Positions 22,045-32,286 of a stretch of 64,000 nucleotides of DNA are shown here, piece by piece. The DNA comes from Avena insularis (taxonomy: Eukaryota; Streptophyta; Magnoliopsida; Poales; Poaceae), in NCBI GenBank assembly GCA_023614405.1, contig CM042697.1:466594744-466658743 (forward strand). The letters are read 5' to 3'. How positions within the stretch are numbered: the stretch's first letter is position 1; each line of letters opens with the position of its first letter. The notes under the pieces are model-generated. The model did not search any database and had not been told where the DNA came from. It saw only the letters and a list, made by a program, of their open reading frames with translations. The translations under genes and the position numbers were made by a program.

Positions 22045-22396
22045 CTACCTACCCCTCTACTTTCAATAAGGCTTTCAGCCAAGGCTATTCAGCCGAACAA
22101 TGTACTTTCTCCATTACGATATAAATAAAGCTAAGTGTCTCGCCCCAAAAAATCTCGTTCGCTACTTGCAACTTTACTTTATGCTACAAATGCACTCGGG
22201 GGCTCCCCCCACCTCACGATTTCATCGACTGAGAATAACACGTGTACACCTGAGTAGCTGACAGCGTCAGGCAAACGAAAAGGACACGTACTCAACCAAA
22301 GCACTGCGTGCTCACAACAAACAAACCTTTATAAACAAAGGGCACTACACGCCCAGTCGAAATATACAAATTTTACATCTATCTTTTTTACAGGTA
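22045..22396 (+). other. G2 inter-ORF region
   Basis: This is the junction between the plus-strand pol and the convergent minus-strand gene. It includes an AATAAAG polyadenylation-like signal near 22126 and one CTCGGGGGCTCCCCCC block at 22195-22210. No gene is supported. Confidence 0.55.
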
Positions 22397-22899
22397 CTAC
22401 CTATTCTGAAGAATAACTTGAGCACGCTGCTCAAACAAATCTACGACCCGTTTGGCATACTGCCTTACAGCCGCATAATGCGGACGCATATCCCACTCGC
22501 CACCATCCGGCCGAAGAGGTGGCCCAGCTGCTACAACAGACATATCCACATGAGGTCGATGCAGCCTAACAAGGGACAACGCAGCCTTCACCCCCACGAC
22601 GAGCTGCTGCCTCACCAGTTCCTGGACACGAGTCACGCTCCGAAATCTAGACAGAAGGCCGGACAGGGATGTTGGCACAACATCCAGGGGAAACATCACA
22701 TGCAGAACCGACGAGAGCGAAGTCTGCACTTGGCGAAGCACCCGTGATACTTGGTGAACGCGATCCTGCACCGTCGCCAGAACCATGTCACGGTCACGAT
22801 CCATCCAGAAGAAGCCGCCAGCTTCCATGTCTTGCTGAGTCAAGCAATTGACTCGAACAACGACACGCTCCTTCTCCTCCTTTGGAGCAAGATTAGCAC
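22397..22899 (-). CDS. G2 antisense gene, exon 8 (C-terminal part)
   Basis: On the minus strand a cag acceptor at 22902-22900 opens the exon, in phase with exon 7. It reads ANLAPKEEKERVVVRV, then MEAGGFFWMDRDRDMVLATV, PTSLSGLLSRFRSVTRVQEL, VRQQLVVGVKAALSLVRLHR, and ends YAKRVVDLFEQRAQVILQNR before a stop. Such a C-terminal part is familiar from grass proteins annotated as putative gypsy-type transposon products. The biochemical function is unknown. Whether it belongs to the same transcript as exons 1-6 is uncertain, because exon 6 ends in a stop. Confidence 0.7.
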
Positions 22900-22984
22900 C
22901 TGTGACACTCGCACAACATAATACAGAAGGCCAGCAGGCGCATCCGAAAAACTGAGCTGCAGCTCGAAACAAAGATTAACTTAC

Positions 22985-23213
22985 ATTGAAGCTGCTCAGA
23001 CAGCCGAAGCAGTTCCACCATCAAGTACTCCTCTCTGGCCGCACCACGGTCTGCCTTGGACTTCCAAACATCGGCGTGGCCACGCACCCCAAGCAACTCC
23101 TTCTCAAGACTACGAACACGGTCTCGAAGAAAAGCAAGTTGTGATGAATCATCCAAAGATGGCCGCTGCCGCGTTATAGGCGAGGTGTCAATGGGATCAG
23201 CACCCGACGGAAC
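22985..23213 (-). CDS. G2 antisense gene, exon 7
   Basis: The acceptor CTCTAG is followed by a frame VPSGADPIDTSPITRQRPSL, then FLRDRVRSLEKELLGVRGHA and EEYLMVELLRLSEQLQ. The donor GTAAGT follows at 22984. The 229-nt exon leaves one base that pairs in phase with exon 8. The latter half is heptad-like and probably a coiled coil. Confidence 0.68.
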
Positions 23214-23377
23214 CTAGAGCAGGAGAAAGAAAAGGACATAAACATTCAGACGGGGAAGAGCACAACTAAACAAAATTCATTCAGCATATAAAGGCCACTA
23301 TGTGGCACAATGATTTTTGTTTCCTCGACATAATTACAAGCAAAAGAAGACTACAAACTATCCTACAGCTACAACGC
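23214..23377 (-). other. Interval between antisense exons 6 and 7
   Basis: On the minus strand this is AT-rich and ends in a pyrimidine tract before CTCTAG, like an intron. However, exon 6 has a stop codon just before it, so either a donor in exon 6 has been lost or two genes meet here. Confidence 0.5.
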
Positions 23378-23865
23378 CTAAGACATGGCACCCTGAGTAG
23401 CCTTGGAGCTGGATTGCCTCGCCTTGGCCTCCCCCTGCTGCCGCAGCGCATACTCAGATAGTAGATCAATGAGCTTTGGCCCATATCGCTTGCAGCGAGC
23501 AGAATAGGCAGCAAAGGCTACCTCAGATCCATCCACGGTTGTCGGCATCCGGGAGTTGATTTGGGGAAGGTCCAGCTCCGCTCCATCCGCCAAGGCCATC
23601 GCCAGCCCGACGGACGCGCCGATGCCCTTCTACTTGCGCTTGTACGCCGCAGGCGCTTCGGCTGACAAAGCCTCCGCTAGGGCGTCAACATCATAAAGGG
23701 CTGCGCCCTTGGGTACAAGCTCCTTGTAGAAGCGGCCAAGAACTTCCTTCGCCTTGGCGAGGGAGCCGACGACGGTGCTGCAGCGATCTTCGACCGCTGC
23801 AGTAGCGTCATCCAGAGCACTATCGTGCTCCAGAGCGCTGCGATCAAACTCAATGCCTGCGGCAT
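23378..23865 (-). pseudogene. G2 antisense gene, exon 6
   Basis: The acceptor TCTCAG at 23866 leads into D-AAGIEFDRSALEHDSALDDA, then STVVGSLAKAKEVLGRFYKE and YDVDALAEALSAEAPAAYKR. One in-frame TAG at 23630-23632 interrupts it. It continues with MALADGAELDLPQINSRMP and YGPKLIDLLSEYALRQQG to a stop at 23378. The phase with exon 5 is exact. Apart from the single nonsense codon the exon looks coding. Confidence 0.68.
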
Positions 23866-23951
23866 CTGAGACAAAAAAAGAGGATTGAAGAAAGCAACAC
23901 AGAAGAAAGACAAGAAAACGAAAAGACAAAAGAGCAAAATAAGGTACTCAC

Positions 23952-24197
23952 CCGAAACAGCCTTTGCAGCAGGCATGAGCTTGCCCGCCACCTCTCTTTC
24001 ACGCGCAGTCGCAGCAATGGCAAGCTGCTCCTCGCGGTCCATAGCCTCCTGCTGCAGACGCTCCTTAGCCTTGGCTGCCTCGGCCAGCTCTAGCTCAAGG
24101 CGCTCTTTCGCAGCAGCGGCGTCCTCGGCCCTCTTCTCCGCTTGACCAAGGCTCTTTTTGAGAGCATCAATCTCACGGAGGGAAGTGTTATGCTCCT
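23952..24197 (-). CDS. G2 antisense gene, exon 5 (coiled coil)
   Basis: The exon lies between acceptor AATGCAG and donor GTGAGT. It encodes EEHNTSLREIDALKKSLGQA followed by repeated KERLELELAEAAKAKERLQQ heptads and REREVAGKLMPAAKAVSG. The Ala/Glu/Lys/Leu composition and spacing predict a long coiled coil, so the protein probably oligomerises. It joins exon 4 (one base left over) and exon 6 (one base left over) in the right phase. Confidence 0.72.
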
Positions 24198-24273
24198 CTG
24201 CATTCAACACATACAAGCGTCATAAAGCAAGACAATAATGCAAAAAGAAAGAGTTACCAAAGCATACAGGTAC

Positions 24274-24346
24274 CTTGAAGCTGCTGGAGGTTGGCCTCCA
24301 GCACCAGGTGCTCCTGCACCAGTCGCTTGGCATCCTGCACAAATGG
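24274..24346 (-). CDS. G2 antisense gene, exon 4
   Basis: A 73-nt exon between acceptor CCCGCAG and donor GTACCT. It encodes PFVQDAKRLVQEHLVLEANL plus QQLQ, a helix leading into the coiled coil. The phases match exon 3 (0) and exon 5 (1). Confidence 0.68.
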
Positions 24347-24534
24347 CTGCGGGAAGTAGAACTACCAGTAAGAAAAAGGACTTGGGGGATGCGCCCACCA
24401 CGAAGGAACAAAAAACAAAATTCGCACACGAAAACGCTCGGGGGCTCCCCCCGAAGACTCGAAGAAAGAACAAGACAAGAAAATTTTTCAGACGCTCGGG
24501 GGCTCCCCCCGTGGCAGGAAGAAGAAGTACTTAC

Positions 24535-24718
24535 ATGCTCCAATGGCGACGTAGAAGGTCCGCCACCAAAATTCTGAGGCGCAACCACCTGAACCTCCTG
24601 CGGAGGAGGTTTCGGCGCAGCACCCTCAGAAGTTGCCACCGTCTGAGGAGGAGACGCGGCTTTCGACTCCCCCATCATCTCCCGAGCACCGTCGCTAGAG
24701 GAGTCGTTGGAGGAATGC
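24535..24718 (-). CDS. G2 antisense gene, exon 3
   Basis: The acceptor GTGTAG and donor GTAAGTAC frame a Ser/Pro-rich exon: HSSNDSSSDGAREMMGESKA, then SEGAAPKPPPQEVQVVAPQN. It joins exon 2 across a split serine codon. Low-complexity linker, no fold recognised. Introns on both sides hold CTCGGGGGCTCCCCCC blocks (24436, 24494). Confidence 0.68.
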
Positions 24719-24790
24719 CTACACACGAAACAATCAGCACAAGTACCAAAGTCAACAGGAACAAGACAGCAGTACAAACAAAAAACTTAC

Positions 24791-25185
24791 GAGTCTAGGG
24801 ATCTCAGGTCAAAAACAGGAGGAGTCCTTCGGGCTCTCTTCTCCCCTTTCTTCTCTTCCTTCTTTTCTTCCTTCTTCCGCTTCGCTGGCGGATGTGGCGC
24901 CACAACCTGCATAGGAATGGCAGGTAGAGGGGAGGAAGAGCCTCCATGCCCATCGCTGTGACGCTCAAGGCAAATAGGGTTCCTAGGAGTCGGAGCAGTC
25001 GAGGCATCCGAAGACTCACTGGAGCTCCGCGATCGTTTGCGCGTGTGGTCCTCGCTCGACTCGTTGGCATCTTCTGCTGGAGATCGCGCCGACGGTAGCT
25101 CGGACATGGAATCCACGACGTCATTATCCAGAGCATCCGGAAATAATTCGGGCAATGGCGGCACCATGCCTGGCACCTTGAAGCT
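24791..25185 (-). CDS. G2 antisense gene, exon 2
   Basis: The acceptor TTTGCAG leads into SFKVPGMVPPLPELFPDALD, a Ser/Arg-rich acidic stretch (RKRSRSSSESSDAST), and a basic run of KKEEKKEEKKGEKRARR that could be a nuclear localisation signal. It ends at a GTAAG donor after RSLD. The phase with exon 1 is 0. The exon is fully open. Confidence 0.7.
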
Positions 25186-25261
25186 CTGCAAAAAAGAAGG
25201 AACTTTGTTAGCAAACAAAGGAAAATAAATGAAGTCGACGGCGCCACGCACGAATCTACAC

Positions 25262-26223
25262 CTGTGGAACGGCCAGCGTCGAAGAAAACGGAGGAGTCAG
25301 CGATTTCCCCGGGATTTTTTCTCCGGCCTTGAACTTCAGCAGCAAGTGAAGGGCCCTGTCAAGATCTCCCTCGGAGATTTTCTCAGTCGAAACTCTCATC
25401 GGGTCACGGCGCCTAGAATAACGAAACATCGGGTGCGCCCTAGCCTGGAGAGGCTGCACCCGACGCTCGAGGAAGGTGCGGATGATATCCACACCATTGA
25501 CTTCCTTCTCTGAAATCAACTGGAGATCCTCCACCCGATGATATAAAGCCTCAATCTCCTCTACCTCGCCATCCAAGAATTTTTTTTCCAAGACCTTTTC
25601 GGCTCAATCTTCTGGGAGGGGTCGAAAGGAGCAAGACCAAAATCTTGCCCAGGCACTACGGAGTCGCGGATGTAAAACCATCGCCTCCGCCAGTTCTGGA
25701 CAGATTCGGACACGGAAAAAGAAAAGAAAAGCAGATTGGGCCTGAAGGAAATGATGCAACCCCCAATGGGATATACACCATCCGAACCAGACTGCCTCTT
25801 CACGTAATAAAGTTTTCGGAAGAGGCCAAAGTGTGGCTCGATGCCGAGCCAGCACTTGCAGAAAGTGATGAAACAAGCAATGTGCAGAAGAGAATTGGGG
25901 GAAACATGATGCAGCTGGATGCCATAGAGAAAGAGCAGCCCACGAAGGAAGTCGTGGACTGGGAAATAAAACCCACGAATAACGAAGGCAAGAAACATAA
26001 CCCGATACCCAGCGGGGGGACGAGGGATTACCTCGTTTCCGGGGAGTCTGACGGCCTCGCTATCTTGCGGGATCAAACCCCGCTCGTGCAGTTTGCGGAG
26101 GTTACTCTCCCGCGTCTCTGATCGCCGCCAACCACCGCCGGTGACGCGGGTTGCAGTGGCGCCTTTCTTTCCTCCGGCGGAGCTGGTACCAACCGCAGAT
26201 GATGATTTCTTTGGTTTCCCCAT
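25262..26223 (-). pseudogene. G2 antisense gene, exon 1 (PF04195-like domain)
   Basis: The ATG on the minus strand at 26223 starts MGKPKKSSSAVGTSSAGGKK. The core reads FVIRGFYFPVHDFLRGLLFL, YGIQLHHVSPNSLLHIACFI and GIEPHFGLFRKLYYVKRQ. It matches the plant 'putative gypsy type transposon' domain (PF04195, Transposase_28) that recurs in grass genomes. A frameshift around 25590, next to a run of eight A/T, moves the frame into EKKFLDGEVEEIEALYHRVE and LHLLLKFKAGEKIPGKSLTP. The donor GTGTAG follows VPQ. The function is unknown; it is not a proven transposase. Confidence 0.75.
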
Positions 26224-26725
26224 CGCGCTACGGCGGCGCCGGCGGTGAGAGCGTAGAAGGGAAGAAGGAAATGTGGAAGGATACTCCAGCGCGCAGCAGG
26301 AACTGCTAGAGCACAAGGAGGCAGTGAAAACAAGAACCGATGCAGTGAAAACAAACTGCAGCTTTCCCCAATGATTATAACAACGAAGACGACGCACGGC
26401 AACCGTCCATCAAGAAGACCTAGCGCCAACGGCAGATCTGGCCCTACACGTGTCAGCATCACAACGAACCGTCGTTACCACGCCGTCCACTATGCGCGGA
26501 AATTGAGGCGACACCGTAATTATCTCCACGCCCCGCGCGTGACTGGTCAATTCAAGGTCAGCAAATGGGACCCACGTTCGTCCAGTCAAGTCACCTCTGG
26601 TGCAGCAGACGCTTGAGGTCATTGATCATCATCACTGATGTCATCAAAAGCTATACTAGCATCAACTACAATTTCTTCGGCTTCAAAGCTAGGAGTACTC
26701 ACTCGAATCTACGGTTCGATCAAAT
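26224..26725. other. Upstream of the antisense gene
   Basis: This is the 5' flank of the minus-strand gene. No ORF is supported. It should contain the antisense promoter, but no clear TATA box on the minus strand stands out. Confidence 0.45.
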
Positions 26726-27534
26726 ACTCGGGGGCTACTCCTATTAGGAGCGCCGGCCGCGCACCCGAAAGATGAATAAAAACGAACTATCTCTTCGAGT
26801 CCTATGTCGAGTCTACAACTCCACTACGGACTCGGGGGCTACTCCCATAGGGAGGATGGATTTAAGCATCCGAATTTTTTTATGTCCTACGGACTTAACA
26901 ACTGAACAATGTTTGAACTAAAGTCTCCGCTCGAGTCTACGACTCGAACAGACACTCGGGGGCTACTCCCATAGGGAGCGCTGGTCGCGCACCCTATGAA
27001 CTCTTCAACTGCGATCTTTCGGATTAGCATGCAAAAAACTTTTCGGCAACTTTGCCCTAACAAAATGCTAAAGTGATCAACGTTCTCCTTGGCCACCCGA
27101 AACACCTCCACGGTGATAAACGTTCGGATGCTGTGTCTATGACACAAAGATAAGACCTACAGATATCGTCTGATGGCCTGGCAACGCACACGACTGCGCT
27201 TCGCTAGTATAAACCCGTGCCAACAGGTGCGATGAAAAATCCTGACGGACGCGTTGGGTACATCAGTTAAAATCACTGGAATTCCACTCCTGTAAGTCCT
27301 CCACGGCCTGAGTCGAATTACGCCAGCATATGTTCCGGGTTCGAGTGAAGGGACTCGAACCTGAGGAAGATCGTGTTGTTTCGTCCAAAGACAGTTAACT
27401 GACCCTGATCCGTCGGGTGAGTCAGGCACACGCATCAACAATCCCTACACACATACTGTTAATACATAGTTGCACCCGAAGGATTGAAGAGTCCTCAGCC
27501 GAATCTACGATTCGACTGAACACTCGGGGGCTAC
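26726..27534 (+). repeat. G2 CTCGGGGGCTAC repeats and polypurine tract
   Basis: An ACTCGGGGGCTACTCC-type block occurs at 26726, 26830 and 26953, each followed by a related AGGAG or GGGAG context. The last copy (27521-27534) abuts the 3' LTR start TGACATGG and serves as the polypurine tract. The related CTCGGGGGCTCCCCCC occurs at 22195, 24436 and 24494. Between copies is degenerate repeated text about a Cys-poor, CGA-rich motif. No gene is supported. Confidence 0.75.
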
Positions 27535-28025
27535 TGACATGGTTATACCCAACGGATACGTGATCTTAGCATACCTGGTCCAGCCCAAGGAAGGCCCACG
27601 GCAGATGTACGCCGGCCCATGACAATTTTCGGGTGGCCAAGGCACATGACGCCTTCGGATCCTTGGAGAGCAAGACTAGAGTAGATAGGAAATTCAAAGG
27701 GGTAAAACCCTAGAACTTGTAACCGACTAGGTCTATGCCCGGGACCTGCCTAAGTCTATATAAAGGCTAGGAGGGCACGACCTAGATCTCTTTCTGATAC
27801 CTTTCGCATACTCACCTCCATGCCAGATTGCATCTGCGCACCCTGTAACCTTCGGTTCCGCCATAATCAGAGCAGACAAGTAGGAGTAGGGTTTTTCCCT
27901 CCGGGGGTCTGAACCTGGGTAAACCTTGTGTCCCCGTGTTGCTTGTTTGCTAACCGTTCCACGATCTCCAGCATCCCCATCTCCAAGCCCATAACAATGG
28001 GCATTGATGAGATCAAACCTCGTCA
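27535..28025 (+). repeat. G2 3' LTR
   Basis: The 491-bp LTR starts TGACATGG and ends CCTCGTCA. Its last 196 bp match 15464-15669. The C1 RNase H coding sequence resumes at 28026. Confidence 0.9.
27757..27765 (+). promoter_or_regulatory. TATA box of G2 3' LTR
   Basis: TATATAAAG lies in the part of the LTR that is missing from the 5' copy. The 5' LTR therefore lacks this promoter core. Confidence 0.75.
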
Positions 28026-28154
28026 GATGGAGATCTGAAGATTAGCAAAGTACATACGGGTCTGAATGTCGCAGATCCGTTGACTAAACCTCTTCCACGA
28101 GCAAAACATGATCAGCACCTTAATGCCATGGGTGTAGATTGTTGCCAGATGTAA
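28026..28154 (+). pseudogene. C1 pol, C-terminal end
   Basis: The frame DGDLKISKVHTGLNVADPLT, KPLPRAKHDQHLNAMGV and a TAA at 28152 completes the RNase H tail that began at 15463. The conserved ADPLTK motif confirms that this is the other side of the G2 insertion. Confidence 0.88.
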
Positions 28155-28176
28155 ACTAGATTATTGACTCTAGTGC

Positions 28177-28187
28177 AAGTGGGAGAC
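28177..28187 (+). other. C1 polypurine tract
   Basis: AAGTGGGAGAC directly precedes the 3' LTR TGTTGGAATT. It primes plus-strand synthesis in Copia elements. Confidence 0.85.
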
Positions 28188-29912
28188 TGTTGGAATTATG
28201 CCCTAGAGGCAATAATAAAGATGTTATTATTATAATTCTTGTTCATGATAAAGTTTATATTCCATGCTAGAATTGTATTAAGCGGAAACTTTGATACTTG
28301 TGTGGTTTATGAACAACACTGTGTCCCTAGTACGCCTCTATGGACTATCTCATTGATTAATGATGGTTAAGGTTTCCTAACCATAGACATGAGTTGTCGA
28401 TTAATAATGAGATCATATCATTGGGAGAATGATATGATGGACAGACCCAAATTAAGTAGAGCAATTAGATCGTGTCATCGTGTTCATCTTTGCGAAGCTT
28501 TTCCTATGTCAAGTATTGTATTCCTTAGACCATGAGATAATACAACTCCCTGGTATCGGAAGAAATATTTGAGGTCATCAAACGTCATCCTATGTGAGGG
28601 TGATCATAAATGTGTCTCTCAGGTAATCGGAAAGTACTTGTTGGGTTGTATGTGTCGAGATGGAATTTGTCCCTCCCGAGTCGGAGAGATATACTTCGGG
28701 CCCACTCGGTAATGGATATCAACACCTCTTGGAAGCACGTAGTTAAGGAGTTAATCACAAAGTGATATCAGATTACCGAACGAGTAAAGTACTTGCTGTG
28801 AACGAGATTGAACTAGGTATGCCGATACTAACGATCGAATCTCGGGCAAGTAAAATATCGCGTGACGAAGGGAATACATATATGAGATTAATTGAATCCT
28901 GGCATCATGGTTCATCCAATATAATCATCGATGAATATGTGGGAGTCAATATGGGTTTCCTGACCCCTCTATTGATTATTGATAGAAGATCATGTCTGCA
29001 TATTCTCGAACCCATAGGGTCACACACTTAACGTGCTTCGATGCTATGATAGAATGGATAATTGGTTAATGATTTTTTGTTCGGAGTCTCAGATAAGATC
29101 CAGAACATCACGAGAGGTTCCAGAATGGTCCGGAGAATAAGATTCATATAAGGGAAAGCAGTTTTTGGATTTTGGAATCGTTTCGGAGTTTATCGGTATT
29201 GTACCAGAAGGTTCTAGAAGCTTCCAGAGTGGGACCAACGTGGGCCCACTTGTCGAAGGCCTACGTGGGCCTAAGGGGGAGTGCCCTGTCCGCTTTGGGC
29301 CAGGGGCACAAGGCCCCAAAGGCCTAGCCGGCCAGCCTAGGGGAAACCCTAGGGGAACCCTTCTAGAAGGAGGGGGGAAACTTGCCCCCCACTCCAACCC
29401 TTGGGGCCGCCGCCCTAGGGCTTGCAGGAGGGGCCAAGGGGGCAAGACATCCCCCTATATAAAGAGGGCAGGGGCGCATCCCTCCCCCCACTCCTCCAAC
29501 CCTAGCCACCGTCCTGCTGCCCCTCCACCTCTCTCTCTCTCCTGACGGCGTGTAGGCGAAGCCCTGCTGCAGAAACTCTCAACCATAGCACCACGCCGTC
29601 GTGTTGTAGATCCAATCTATCTCTCCACCCCACTTGCTGCACCAAGGAAGGAGGAGACGTCGCGGCATCGTACGTGTGCATCTCTCGGAGGCACCGCCAC
29701 TTGCGGCGTTGGATCGGATCGGATCGCGAGGAGGAGAAGGCTAGTTCGACTACATCACCCACGTTTCGTTGAACGTTTCTGCTGTGCAATTTCTTCAAGG
29801 GTATGAAGATCTCATCCATATTTCTCATTGATTGCATCTCCTAGATTAGATCTTGGCTTTCTTGTTCGTATCCATAATTTTTTTTTGATTTACTATGCTG
29901 TGAAACCCTTCA
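28188..29912 (+). repeat. C1 3' LTR
   Basis: It is 1725 bp, the same length as the 5' LTR, with TGTTGG and CCTTCA ends. A TATA box is at 29456-29464. The taaat duplication follows at 29913-29917. Confidence 0.95.
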
Positions 29913-29917
29913 TAAAT

Positions 29918-30777
29918 GTCCTATTCATGAACTCCCTAACAATATTATTCTCAATAAATTTTATGCTAGGCTTTCTCTTCATGATAAAGATTTACTAGAT
30001 GCTTCTTGTGCTGGATCATTCACAAGTATGAAGGAATAAGATAAATGGGATCTCTTAGACCGTATTCAAGGTAACACTGAGGCTTGGGAGAATGACAAAG
30101 GAAGAAAGTCAGGTATAAACTATGATTATGAATGCATTAAATATTTTATGGGAACTGACAGCTTCCGTGATATTAGAAATGAGTTTGGTCTTGATTCCCA
30201 AAGTATTGCCAGCTATTTTAAGGATTTTGCCTCTTACATTGAAATTCCCAAGAAGAAGTGGAATAAGTACCATGCTCCTTATAAAGATGTTGTTAATCAT
30301 GCTCCAGTTAGAAGTACTCAAGTTTGCACTACTAATCATATTGTGCCTGAACCCCATGTTGAGAAAATGCCTTTCCAAGCTAAGATAAAGGAGTATTCTA
30401 TGATTATTAGTGCAAATAACGAGGGTACAATGGAAACTGTGGATCCTGGTAAGCATTTGAGTGATGAACCTGTGGTAGCTATTGTGAAAGACAATGTCAC
30501 TAGAAATATAGAGGATGAACATATTGTCTTCTGTGAAGACGCTTCTAATATTGTCTCTCATCTTGGTAAATTTATAAAAGCTAGTGTTCCCGTGCTTTCT
30601 GTTAAAATTGGTGATCATTCCTACTATGTTTTATGTGATATTGGTGCTAGTTCTAGTGCTATTCCTTATGAGCTTTACATGGAAATTATGCATGAGATTG
30701 GTCCTTGTGAGCTTGAGGAGATTGGTGTGGTTATTAACCTTGCTAATAAGGAGACCATTTGCCCATTGGCATTGTAA
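29918..30777 (+). pseudogene. G1 gag C-terminal half and start of protease
   Basis: It continues the gag frame of 8231-8690 in phase with CPIHELPNNIILNKFYARLS. A TAA at 30037 interrupts SMKE-DKWDLL. The frame then runs through WENDKGRKSGINYDYECIKY to a protease-like domain, LSVKIGDHSYYVLCDIGASS followed by SAIPYELYMEIM (about 30600-30680), with the catalytic Asp in CDIGAS. A one-base deletion at about 30768 ends the frame. Confidence 0.82.
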
Positions 30778-31223
30778 GAGATGTGGAGGTTCTTTGTGGT
30801 AAGATTAAGTATTCTGCTGATTTTCTAGTTCTTAATTCAGTAGCTAGTAAAACTTGTCCTATCATTTTTGGTAGACCTTTCTTGAACACTTGTGGAGCTA
30901 TTATAGATTGTAAGAAGGAGAAAGTTTTAACTAAGTTTGATGGAGATTCTTATGAGTTTAACTTTTCCAAATTTGCTAAAGCTCCTTGTGAAAATAGCCT
31001 GCCTAATAAAGATTTCAGGATGGAACAACTTGCTTCTATTGATCCGTTTATGACCTTGGACCTCTTTTTGGTGACTGTAAGTATGCTTATTCTGATGATA
31101 AATTTGTTTCCAGTGACAGTTATATTGTCAACTTTATTCAAAGTGATACTTAAATTTATTTTGAGAGAGGGAAACATGGTTCTATGCATCTCAATGATGC
31201 TAAGTTTCCCTGTTTTATGTTGA
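30759..31223 (+). pseudogene. G1 protease C-terminal part
   Basis: After the frameshift the text reads PIGIVRDVEVLCGKIKYSAD, then KTCPIIFGRPFLNTCGAIID and KVLTKFDGDSYEFNFSKFAK. This is the end of the retropepsin-like domain of Athila-type elements (IIFGRPFL corresponds to the ILGRPFL motif). The family-like sequence fades near 31060. Instead of reverse transcriptase the sequence turns into noncoding spacer. Confidence 0.8.
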
Positions 31224-32286
31224 AGGCTTTAAAGTTGCATCTGTTTTGTCTTCCTATGCTAGTGGCTTTTTGTTTCAACAATTCGTTTTCCCATGATACC
31301 CCCATGCAAGTGGGTTAGACTCAAGTGTGTTGGTTATTTTCTTCTTGATGCTCTCTTTCACTTCAAATATATATATCCTATGTGAGCATCCTTGGATGTT
31401 TCAAGCCTAACTTAAAGGCATTAAAGAAAAGTACTTGTTGGGAGATAACCCAAGAGTTTTGTAGAGTCTTGGAAGTTATTACCTTTCTAATAACCGCTCC
31501 TTATCCTTTTTTGTTTTGTTTTTTTGTCAAGTTCAACTACTTTTGTGAGGTAGAGGAGTTGTGAAAAGTGGCTGTCCTGGAACAGATTTTTGTGCTGCAT
31601 TGTAAATATTCGTGAGGGAGCTCAGTACTTCGGATGGAGCTGCATTTTTCTGAGCTTGTTCTCCAAGTTGTTACCCAACTTTAATCAGTTCTACACTTTT
31701 TGATTTGAGCAACAAAAGGTCTTCGGAAAAATAAATCTTTACCTGCTGGTCTGTTTTGACAGATTTCTGCCATCATTTGCATTTGCCTCGTACAAAAGCT
31801 TTTGTTTTGATGAGTTTTGAGTTGAAGTGTGTACCAAAGTTTTTTTTTGCTTACACTAATGTTGTAATTGATCTTGTGCAAGGGTTTTGTAAGAAGGAAA
31901 TTCTCAGGAGAAAGAGAAAAGGAATCTGCAGAGTTCGTCTTTGAATAGGTAAAAGTGGTGAAAACAGAAAGTTCGTGAAACCCCAATATTTTTATATTTT
32001 TGATGTTTTTAATACATAAGGGAAGTTACGAGATGAAACTGAAGAGGAAACGGAGCCCGGGGTGGGCAAACCCATCCCAGGCGCGGGCCTAGCCTGGCCG
32101 CGCCTTAGGGGGGTGTCTCCCCCTCGAACTCCGTCTCCGCCTCGTTTCCATGTCAAAACCTTCCTTATGCATTGAAACTTCGTAAGATATACCCCCCCAG
32201 ATCCCCCGAGGTTTGTGCATCATGTTCTCGTTGTGTTTTCGTTTCGATCTGTTTCTGTCAGGAAACCTTCTCAAGTTTAGAGCACC
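31224..32286 (+). other. G1 spacer where reverse transcriptase would lie
   Basis: I find no reverse transcriptase, RNase H or integrase motif in any frame. The segment is T-rich. It carries scattered short frames with no recognisable domain. Its end (32040-32280) is GC-rich and resembles an untranslated leader before the next ORF. Confidence 0.65.

Larger units (their letters stand above)
15464..28025 (+). mobile_element. G2: Tat/RIRE2-type Gypsy with antisense gene, 5'-truncated
   Basis: The 3' LTR is 491 bp (27535-28025). Only the last 206 bp of the 5' LTR remain (15464-15669). Gag-protease, reverse transcriptase, RNase H and integrase follow in the Gypsy order on the plus strand (15713-22044). 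Then come about 4 kb with a multi-exon gene on the minus strand and a purine-rich CTCGGGGGCTAC repeat region before the 3' LTR. That plan, with pol in the left part and an antisense ORF on the right, is known in Tat-lineage elements (RIRE2, Retand, Grande types). The left junction lacks a target duplication; see the findings. Confidence 0.9.
8691..29912 (+). mobile_element. C1: Angela-like Copia retrotransposon, interrupted by G2
   Basis: It has two 1725-bp LTRs (8691-10415 and 28188-29912), an initiator-Met primer site at 10417, a long leader, gag-pol from 11624, a polypurine tract at 28177 and taaat duplications. Without G2 the element is about 8.7 kb, the expected size for an Angela-group Copia. 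Comparing the first ~555 bp of the LTRs by eye I count about 19 substitutions, so the insertion is not very recent. The polyprotein has several stops and frameshifts, so this copy is non-autonomous today. C4 (58997 on) is a second member of the same family. Confidence 0.93.

Noticed and set aside
22418..24961. Plus-strand ORFs opposite the antisense gene of G2
   Set aside because: They are shadows. The minus-strand frames have splice signals, phase agreement and family-like protein.
15464..28030. A target site duplication for G2
   Set aside because: The right flank is gatgg, but the left flank ends ATATA before GCA. No duplication is present; the left junction is a deletion.
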